Positions 1 to 5,058 of a DNA stretch of 13,665 bases are shown piece after piece. The stretch is from an uncultured Oscillospiraceae bacterium (GTDB lineage: Bacteria; Bacillota; Clostridia; Oscillospirales; Ruminococcaceae). Under the pieces are notes generated by a model. The model searched no databases. It was given only the letters and a program-made list of their open reading frames with translations, and was not told where the DNA came from. The stretch spans positions 1-13,665 of the forward strand of contig UQQY01000048.1 in NCBI GenBank assembly GCA_900543295.1, written 5' to 3'. The position numbers were made by a program, and so were the translations under genes. Within the stretch, counting starts at the first letter, position 1. Every line of letters begins with the position of its first letter.

Positions 1-892
1 CATCATCGGAAATTGCAAACCCCGCCATATTCACTCCCATATCCGTCGGCGAACAGTAAATGTCATTGCGTCCGGTAATGCGCTCTAAAATGGCACGGAC
101 AATCGGAAACACCTCTATATCCCGATTGTAGTTCACCGCAGTCTTTCCATAGGCCTCTAAATGAAACGGATCGATCATATTGACGTCCTTTAAATCAGCG
201 GTTGCCGCTTCATAAGCAAGATTGACCGGATGCTTTAGCGGGATGCTCCAAATCGGAAAGGTTTCAAATTTTGCATAGCCTGCGTTCACACCGCGTTTAT
301 GCTCATGATACAACTGAGAAAGGCAAGTAGCAAGTTTTCCGCTGCACGGTCCCGGTGCCGTCACTACCACAAGCGGACGCGTTGTTTCAATGCACGGATT
401 CGCTCCAAAACCTGTGTCACTTACAATTTGATCAATATCCGTCGGATAGCCGGGCGTTGGACGATGCAGATAGGTGCGCAAGCCGCGCGACTCCAGCTTT
501 TGGCGGAAAATACCGGCCGCCGGCTGGTCACAGTAGCGCGTAATGACAACGCTGCTCACCAAAAGCCCCATACTACGCAGATTATCGATCACACGAAGCA
601 GATCAAGATCATAAGTAATCCCGAAATCTGCACGGATTTTCTTTTTCTCTATGTCCCCCGCATTGATACAAAAAATGATCTCCGCGTCATCTTTAAATTC
701 TGTAAGGAGCTTTACCTTTACACTTGGATCAAATCCTGGAAGTACACGCGATGCGTGATAATCATCAAACAGCTTGCCGCCAAACTCAAGATACAGCTTA
801 TTGTCGAACTGTTCGATTCTCTTTTTAATATTTTCCGCCTGTTTTTTTACATACAGCGCATTATCAAAACCGTTTGCCGTCACTTTTTTCAT
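1..892 (-). CDS. DUF1846 (UPF0371) family protein, C-terminal part beyond the window
   Basis: An open frame runs from an ATG at 892 off the left edge, giving 297 residues that begin MKKVTANGFDNALYVKKQAE. This protein is usually about 500 residues, so roughly the N-terminal 60% is visible. Recognition rests on family hallmarks: the opening segment, the KLYLEFGGKLFDDYHASRVL stretch, a glycine-rich loop with the residues APGPCSGK followed by LATCLSQLYHEHKRG, and the segment with DVNMIDPFHLEAYG. The start is well placed, with an AGGAGAAGG ribosome binding site directly upstream and a consensus-like promoter at 934-962. The family is widespread in Firmicutes and has structural-genomics structures, but I know of no established biochemical role. 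No signal peptide or membrane segment is visible, so it is probably cytoplasmic. In my recollection the loop is usually GPGSGK; here the central glycine is cysteine. Confidence 0.88.
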   Translation of the reverse strand, partial: MKKVTANGFDNALYVKKQAENIKKRIEQFDNKLYLEFGGKLFDDYHASRVLPGFDPSVKVKLLTEFKDDAEIIFCINAGDIEKKKIRADFGITYDLDLLRVIDNLRSMGLLVSSVVITRYCDQPAAGIFRQKLESRGLRTYLHRPTPGYPTDIDQIVSDTGFGANPCIETTRPLVVVTAPGPCSGKLATCLSQLYHEHKRGVNAGYAKFETFPIWSIPLKHPVNLAYEAATADLKDVNMIDPFHLEAYGKTAVNYNRDIEVFPIVRAILERITGRNDIYCSPTDMGVNMAGFAISDD

Positions 893-933
893 CCTTCTCC
901 TACTGTTAATTGAATCTGTTTTTGCCGTCTTCT

Positions 934-962
934 ATCATATCATCTTTTAAAAACGCTGACAA
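934..962 (-). promoter_or_regulatory. Sigma-A-type promoter for the DUF1846 gene
   Basis: On the minus strand a -35 box TTGTCA (962-957) and a -10 box TATGAT (939-934) are separated by exactly 17 nt. Transcription should start near 927, about 35 nt ahead of the DUF1846 start codon. Each box differs from consensus at one position. Confidence 0.75.
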
Positions 963-1006
963 GTCGATTTTATTCGCGGCTTTCGCATTTCTTTCACAGT
1001 TTTAAG

Positions 1007-1035
1007 GTGACAGCATCTTCATTTTGCGCTATAAT
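1007..1035 (+). promoter_or_regulatory. Sigma-A-type promoter for the zinc-ribbon/DUF1015 gene pair
   Basis: A -35 box GTGACA (1007-1012) and a perfect -10 box TATAAT (1030-1035) are 17 nt apart. Transcription would start near 1042, leaving about 80 nt of leader before the ATG at 1125. It is divergent from the DUF1846 promoter, and the two -35 boxes are only 44 nt apart. Confidence 0.75.
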
Positions 1036-1124
1036 AATTTATGTATTGAGTCAATTTTGCGATTACAGTGTTTTAATTTGTTTCTGATTCGCTGTTTCAT
1101 TCCTGTTTTTGAAAGGAGTCTTAT

Positions 1125-1715
1125 ATGGAACCAACTATGCCAAACACACAAGACGGTACACCTGAACAGCAAAACGTACCGAAAGAGGCTTTCTGCTCTC
1201 GCTGCGGATCACCCGTGCACGGACGTTTCTGTTCTTTCTGCGGATTTCCTGTTGATACAGGGCCGTCGTCTTCGCCGATACAAAATACATTTGTGCCGCC
1301 GCCCTATCCTGCGCCCACGGCATCGCCCAAAGTAAAAGGACGTATCCCGCTTATCCTCCTCAGTATTGCCGCAGGAACGGCAGTTTTCATTATGCTTTTC
1401 TTTATGGCGGCGCATTTTGTACTTTCCAATCCGACGGAATTCCCGGAAACTCCGACTCTTTCCCCGTCAATGAACGTTAATAGAGAAGGTGTCAGCACTG
1501 AAGAATACCAAAAGCTTTCCATCGGCATGACTTACGCTCAGATCAGCGCGATTATTGGCGGTGATGGTTCACTTGTTGAAAGCGGAGAAAACGCCTATGG
1601 AAAAGCATATTATATTTACGGCTGGAAAGGTGAAACCAATCAGAACGCAGTTGTTTATATCACTTTTGTTGATGACGCCGTATCCGAAATTTCAGTGGAC
1701 GGCAGACTGTCATAA
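1125..1715 (+). CDS. Zinc-ribbon, single-pass membrane protein with a BLIP/DUF3862-like C-terminal domain
   Basis: This 196-residue protein has three visible parts. Residues 24-39 form a double-CxxC zinc ribbon (Cys24, 27, 36, 39; CSRCG and CSFCG). A Pro/Ser-rich linker (43-72) leads to one hydrophobic membrane segment at about 74-100. After a second Pro/Thr/Ser-rich linker, residues 125-194 resemble the small repeat fold of BLIP/SmpA/DUF3862 proteins (YQKLSIGMTYAQI, a GWKGE turn, a final VYITFVDDAVSEI strand). The likely topology is ribbon inside and C-terminal domain outside. This is a domain-level assignment; no specific function is recognised. The start has an AAAGGAG site (1112-1118) seven nt ahead. 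The stop codon overlaps the ribosome binding site of the next gene, so the two are almost certainly cotranscribed. Confidence 0.82.
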   Translation: MEPTMPNTQDGTPEQQNVPKEAFCSRCGSPVHGRFCSFCGFPVDTGPSSSPIQNTFVPPPYPAPTASPKVKGRIPLILLSIAAGTAVFIMLFFMAAHFVLSNPTEFPETPTLSPSMNVNREGVSTEEYQKLSIGMTYAQISAIIGGDGSLVESGENAYGKAYYIYGWKGETNQNAVVYITFVDDAVSEISVDGRLS

Positions 1716-1726
1716 GGAGTATCAAG

Positions 1727-2992
1727 ATGAAAGAGACAATATTTAAACCCGGAGATATTCTTCTGCCTAAAAACGCAGATATGAACAGGTTCTGTGTTGT
1801 GGCTTGCGATCAATACACCTCGGAACCCGCATATTGGGAAACTGTCCGCAAATATGTTGGCGGCGTACCAAGCTCTCTGCACTGCATTTTTCCGGAGGCG
1901 GATTTTAAAACCGCGGATTTTGATCAGAAAATTCATTCGATCAATGAGGCGATGAATCAATATTTAAATGAAAAGATTTTTGATACGTTCGGCGACGCAT
2001 TTATCTACATAGAGCGCACGCTGCGAAGCGGCGCGGTGCGGCGCGGCTTAATGGGATGCGTAGATCTTGAGGCGTACGATTATAACAAGGGTGCGCAAAG
2101 TCCGATCCGCGCAACGGAAGGAACCGTTCTCGACCGTATTCCTCCGCGCGTCAAAATCCGAGAGAACGCGCCGCTTGAGCTTCCGCACATTATGCTTTTA
2201 ATCGACGACCGCTCAAGATCAGTAATTGAACCGCTGTCTGATGAAAAAAAGCAATTTCAAAAGCTTTATGACTTTGAGCTGATGCAGGAAAGCGGTCATT
2301 TAAGCGGCTGGCTATTGCATAAGGAGGCCAAAAAACGTGTTCTTAGCGCGCTTGAACAACTGGCAGATCCAGCCGCTTTTTCTAAGCGTTACGATATAGA
2401 CGGATATCCTGTTTTGCAATATGCAGTGGGAGACGGAAACCATTCTCTTGCAACGGCGAAAAAGTGTTATACCGATTTAAAAGAGAAGCTGGGAGACGCC
2501 GCTCTGTCCCATCCGGCACGCTACGCACTTGTCGAGCTTGTCAACCTGCATGATGAATCGCTCGAATTTGAGGCAATTCACCGCGTAGTATTCGGCGTTT
2601 CGCCGGAACATCTTCGCGCGGCGCTTGCAAAATCCTATGTTTTATCGGACCACGATACTCCTGGTGCACAGAAAATCCATATTGTAGAAGGCGACGATAC
2701 ACAGACCGTTTTCCTGCAAAATCCATCAAAAAATCTGGCGGTGGGCAGTCTACAGGACTTTATCGACACCTATATAAAAGAAAACGGCGGTGAAGTCGAT
2801 TATATTCACGGCGAGCAGGTGGTTCGAGAAATCTCCGCAAGACCAGACGCCATCGGTTTTCTGTTGGAGCCAATGGAAAAGAACGATCTCTTTAAAACCG
2901 TTATTCTGGATGGAGCTCTGCCGCGTAAGACTTTTTCTATGGGCGAGGCCTGTGACAAGCGTTTTTACTGCGAAGCACGCAGAATCCGTTAA
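1727..2992 (+). CDS. DUF1015 family protein
   Basis: The 421-residue product is full length for the DUF1015 (COG4198) family. Signatures seen are ACDQYTSEPAYWE at residues 26-38, a long conserved block at about 127-161 (RATEGTVLDRIPPRVKIREN, then PHIMLLIDD), GDGNHSLATAKK at 235-246, and a C-terminal block from about 393 containing DGALPRKTFSMGEA. The GDGNHS motif looks like part of a ligand or active site, but no reaction is firmly established to my knowledge. In other Clostridia I recall this family beside serine biosynthesis genes (serC, serA); neither is visible here. There is no signal peptide or membrane segment, so it should be cytoplasmic. The AAGGAG site (1714-1719) overlaps the upstream stop codon, and the genes are 11 nt apart. 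A hairpin terminator follows at 3015-3050. Confidence 0.88.
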   Translation: MKETIFKPGDILLPKNADMNRFCVVACDQYTSEPAYWETVRKYVGGVPSSLHCIFPEADFKTADFDQKIHSINEAMNQYLNEKIFDTFGDAFIYIERTLRSGAVRRGLMGCVDLEAYDYNKGAQSPIRATEGTVLDRIPPRVKIRENAPLELPHIMLLIDDRSRSVIEPLSDEKKQFQKLYDFELMQESGHLSGWLLHKEAKKRVLSALEQLADPAAFSKRYDIDGYPVLQYAVGDGNHSLATAKKCYTDLKEKLGDAALSHPARYALVELVNLHDESLEFEAIHRVVFGVSPEHLRAALAKSYVLSDHDTPGAQKIHIVEGDDTQTVFLQNPSKNLAVGSLQDFIDTYIKENGGEVDYIHGEQVVREISARPDAIGFLLEPMEKNDLFKTVILDGALPRKTFSMGEACDKRFYCEARRIR

Positions 2993-3014
2993 GCAATGAG
3001 AATTCAAAACGACG

Positions 3015-3050
3015 ACAAATCCCTGTGCGAAACTTCGCACAGGGATTTGT
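3015..3050. terminator. Hairpin terminator, probably used from both strands
   Basis: A perfect 17-bp inverted repeat (3015-3031 with 3034-3050) encloses a 2-nt centre; in RNA the loop would be larger. The core arm is ATCCCTGTGCGAA. On the plus strand it lies 22 nt after the DUF1015 stop codon. The following T-tract is poor in both directions (TTTGTTCCTC on plus, TTTGTCGTCGTTTT on minus), so termination strength is uncertain. On the minus strand it could end the candidate short RNA described separately. Confidence 0.68.
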
Positions 3051-3114
3051 TCCTCAAATATCTTTTCTTCTCTCGATATACAAGGAGATTTTCCGCACGT
3101 CTCCTCCATATATT
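3015..3114 (-). ncRNA. Candidate short structured RNA or leader (unrecognised)
   Basis: A near-consensus minus-strand promoter (3149-3121) would start a transcript near 3114. Within about 100 nt this has a first hairpin (ATATA, then GGAGA, an 11-nt loop, TCTCC and TATAT), a purine-rich single-stranded linker (about 3077-3055), and the strong hairpin at 3050-3015. It has no protein gene of its own: the only well-placed reading frame is a 14-codon GTG frame (3101-3057), with a GGAGG only 4 nt before the start and inside the first hairpin. No known RNA family is recognised. It could equally be a leaderless antisense transcript of the DUF1015 3' end, or never be transcribed. Confidence 0.3.
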
Positions 3115-3120
3115 GTTTTT

Positions 3121-3149
3121 AGTTTAGCACATAGTTAAGACAATGTCAA
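3121..3149 (-). promoter_or_regulatory. Orphan minus-strand promoter
   Basis: A perfect -35 box TTGACA (3149-3144) is followed after 17 nt by TAAACT (3126-3121), which matches the -10 consensus at four of six positions. No ordinary gene lies downstream on this strand before the convergent DUF1015 gene. This makes it an orphan that may drive the candidate short RNA. Confidence 0.55.
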
Positions 3150-3191
3150 TATGGTTAATAAACTTTATTTATGATTTAACTTTATTCTCCC

Positions 3192-3893
3192 TTATTCAAA
3201 CATATCGGACATATACCCGTCGATCATCTGCATATGCGCCAGCATCATGCGAGAGGCGTCCTCTTCATGCTGGCCTGCAATTGCTTCTGCTATTGCACGA
3301 TGATGTACATTAATAGCCGGTGATTTTCGAGGATCATTCAAAATAACCTCTCTGACACGCTGAATTTGACTCTCAATTAAATGAGAGGCAGCAGTCAGAA
3401 TGCTTAAAATAAAAGGGTTTTTCGCTTCTTTCGCAATCAGATAATGGAACCGCCGGTCAAGGGCAGCACGTTCTGCCTCTTCCTCGCTTTGTTCGATCAC
3501 ACTGCAAATCCGAAACAACTCCCGCGTACTTTCCTCTGAACGCTTGATTGCCGCAAGCCGCGCCGTTTCCGGCTCAATCGCGCGCCGCAGCTGCTGCACA
3601 TAGGCGGGATCCTGCCCGGCAAGCAAAAACATTAAGGAAAACGGTTCTGTCAGGCATTCTGAAACATTATCAGAAAGATAATTTCCCTCTCCATGCACAC
3701 AGCGAACAATGCCTGCCAGCTCCAATGCGCGCAGCGCCTCGCGTATTGCAGACCGGGAAACCTGAAATTGCTCTGCACAGATCCGTTCCGGCGGTAAACG
3801 GCATCCGGCACGCAGCGTTCCATCGGCTAAGCGCGTCTTGATTTCCTGCAAAACCGCGGAATAAACCCGCTCATGTGTCTCGTGCATATGCAT
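3192..3893 (-). CDS. GntR-family transcriptional regulator, FadR/FCD subfamily
   Basis: This is a 233-residue regulator of usual FadR-subfamily length. Residues 7-74 form the GntR winged helix-turn-helix (LPPERICAEQFQVSRSAIRE, then a wing with HGEGNYL). Residues about 97-225 form an all-helical FCD effector domain. It keeps the metal-site residues typical of metal-binding FCD proteins: Asp146 and His150 in LDRRFH, His197/198 in VHHRAI, and His220 in LAHM. Such proteins sense small organic acids such as lactate, gluconate or related sugar acids; the ligand here cannot be read from sequence. The reading frame opens at 3893, but an in-frame ATG at 3887 has better spacing from the AGGA site. The gene diverges from ppx across 229 nt, has a strong promoter at 3955-3926, and a palindrome in its leader suggests autoregulation. 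No catabolic gene cluster lies next to it. Confidence 0.9.
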   Translation of the reverse strand: MHMHETHERVYSAVLQEIKTRLADGTLRAGCRLPPERICAEQFQVSRSAIREALRALELAGIVRCVHGEGNYLSDNVSECLTEPFSLMFLLAGQDPAYVQQLRRAIEPETARLAAIKRSEESTRELFRICSVIEQSEEEAERAALDRRFHYLIAKEAKNPFILSILTAASHLIESQIQRVREVILNDPRKSPAINVHHRAIAEAIAGQHEEDASRMMLAHMQMIDGYMSDMFE

Positions 3894-3906
3894 TCATCCT
3901 GTTCTC

Positions 3907-3924
3907 TTATAAATGTCTTTATAA
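3907..3924. promoter_or_regulatory. Perfect palindrome in the FadR-like gene leader, candidate operator
   Basis: The sequence TTATAAA-TGTC-TTTATAA has perfect 7-bp arms and a 4-nt centre. It lies directly after the -10 box of the promoter for the FadR-like gene, over the expected transcription start and before its ribosome binding site. A dimeric regulator bound there would block its own promoter. It does not match the classic TGGT-ACCA FadR-type operator, so the binding protein is an inference. Confidence 0.45.
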
Positions 3925-3925
3925 A

Positions 3926-3955
3926 AGTATATCATTTTATATATGATTTTGTCAA
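3926..3955 (-). promoter_or_regulatory. Sigma-A-type promoter of the FadR-like regulator gene
   Basis: On the minus strand a perfect -35 box TTGACA (3955-3950) and a -10 box TATACT (3931-3926) are 18 nt apart. The spacer holds a second inverted repeat, ATCAT and ATGAT around a 7-nt AT-rich centre (3931-3947). That repeat overlaps the -10 box and is another possible regulator site. Confidence 0.75.
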
Positions 3956-4023
3956 TCTGATGAAAAATAAAGATAAATTGAGGGTAAATTTTGATCGAAA
4001 CGAATGCGCAGATATTATAATTG

Positions 4024-4032
4024 TGCTATAAT
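4024..4032 (+). promoter_or_regulatory. Extended -10 promoter for the ppx-ppk1 module
   Basis: TGCTATAAT is a perfect extended -10 element (TGN-TATAAT, with the hexamer at 4027-4032). No good -35 box sits at the right distance, which is common for extended -10 promoters. Transcription would start near 4039, leaving an 84-nt leader. Another TATAAT at 4016-4021, with TTGATC 19 nt upstream (3991-3996), is a weaker alternative. Confidence 0.5.
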
Positions 4033-4061
4033 AAAATAGATGTTAAATAATAAGAAAAAAT

Positions 4062-4103
4062 TATCCGGACGGATACGTATAATCCAGACTTTTTGTCCGG
4101 ATA
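4062..4103 (+). repeat. Inverted repeat in the ppx leader
   Basis: The 9-nt arms TATCCGGAC (4062-4070) and GTCCGGATA (4095-4103) are perfect reverse complements separated by 24 nt. The first arm can alternatively fold locally as ATCCG-GA-CGGAT (4063-4074). Two mutually exclusive hairpins are therefore possible in the transcribed leader, ending about 20 nt before the ppx start. There is no T-tract, so it is not a normal terminator. It could be a protein-binding site or a translation-control element. Confidence 0.4.
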
Positions 4104-4122
4104 GCGATAAGAAAGCGAGCTG

Positions 4123-5055
4123 ATGTGCTTGAATTATGCGGTCATTGATATTGGGTCGAATACGATGCGGCTCTCTGTTTATTCCTGCCGCGGCGATCAT
4201 ATTTCCGTTCTGTTTACTAAAAAGGAAACGGCCGGACTCGCCGGATACGTCACAGACGGCGCAATGACGGAAGATGGTGCCGATCAATGCATAACGGTCT
4301 TGAAAAGCTTTCAGGAATCTTTGCTCGGTATCCGAATTGACGGTCTTTCTGTTTTCGCAACCGCTTCTCTGCGAAACGTCTGCAATACAGAAGACATCTT
4401 GCGCACAATCGCCCGCCGTACCGGTATTAAGGTAGAAATTCTATCCGGACAGGAAGAGGCCGTCCTCGATTTCATCGGCGCTACGCACAGTGTCGGAATG
4501 AAAAACGGTCTGCTGATCGATATTGGCGGCGGCAGCACCGAACTTACCGCATTCTCTGAGCAGACGATTTTCTGTGCAGAAAGTATTTCGATAGGATCTT
4601 TATCCCTTTATACAAATTACGTAGAAGAGCTTCTTCCCACCCCTGCGGAGCAAAAAGCCATCCGGCGCGCTGTATGGAAGAAGCTTGAAACCGTAAAGTC
4701 GCTTGCAGGATCGCAGTTTACCGATATTTGCGGCGTCGGCGGAACCATTCGCGCCGTACAAAAGATGAACCGGCATGTTGGCGGTCATTCGGACGGCTTT
4801 TCTGTAAAAGAACTGCGGGCATTGCTCGCCAAAATGCAAAAGCCGGATAAAGGCGCCCTGCGTATGATTTTAAAGGCCGTGCCGGATCGCATTCATACGC
4901 TGATTCCCGGTATGCTGATTTTGGATACTGCCGCAGAATATTTCAAAAGCGAGCGCATCCAGGTTTCTGCCTTCGGCGTGCGCGAAGGCTTTCTGTATGC
5001 ACGTGTTCTGGGCGAACCCATCCACATGGCCTCTGACAGAAAAAGGGAGGGATAG
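4123..5055 (+). CDS. ppx: Ppx/GppA-family exopolyphosphatase
   Basis: This 310-residue protein is the short form of the family, with only the two actin-like ASKHA domains and no C-terminal HD-like extension. Motifs seen: the first phosphate loop YAVIDIGSNTMRL at 5-17, SGQEEAVLDFIG at 108-119 (containing the expected catalytic Glu), the second phosphate loop LLIDIGGGSTEL at 130-141, CGVGGT at 203-208, and the C-terminal RIHTLIPGMLIL and SAFGVREGFLY. It should remove terminal phosphates from polyphosphate, but hydrolysis of pppGpp (GppA activity) cannot be excluded from sequence. Its pairing with ppk1, 3 nt downstream, favours polyphosphate as substrate. The chosen ATG places the first phosphate loop at the usual distance from the N-terminus; the ribosome binding site is weak (GAAAGCGAG region). 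There is no signal peptide, so it is cytoplasmic. Confidence 0.9.
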   Translation: MCLNYAVIDIGSNTMRLSVYSCRGDHISVLFTKKETAGLAGYVTDGAMTEDGADQCITVLKSFQESLLGIRIDGLSVFATASLRNVCNTEDILRTIARRTGIKVEILSGQEEAVLDFIGATHSVGMKNGLLIDIGGGSTELTAFSEQTIFCAESISIGSLSLYTNYVEELLPTPAEQKAIRRAVWKKLETVKSLAGSQFTDICGVGGTIRAVQKMNRHVGGHSDGFSVKELRALLAKMQKPDKGALRMILKAVPDRIHTLIPGMLILDTAAEYFKSERIQVSAFGVREGFLYARVLGEPIHMASDRKREG

Positions 5056-5058
5056 TTT

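Noticed and set aside
299..913. 204-residue plus-strand open frame
   Set aside because: It is antisense to the DUF1846 gene, which has clear family motifs, a ribosome binding site and a promoter; the plus-strand product resembles no protein family.
2750..3109. 119-residue minus-strand open frame just after the orphan promoter
   Set aside because: It would start about 5 nt after the predicted transcript start with no ribosome binding site, runs through the terminator hairpin and is antisense to the DUF1015 end. It more likely reflects chance than a gene.
4071..4085. Third TATAAT-like box (4078-4083) ahead of ppx
   Set aside because: There is no -35 box at a suitable distance, and it lies inside the inverted repeat; the extended -10 at 4024-4032 is the better candidate.
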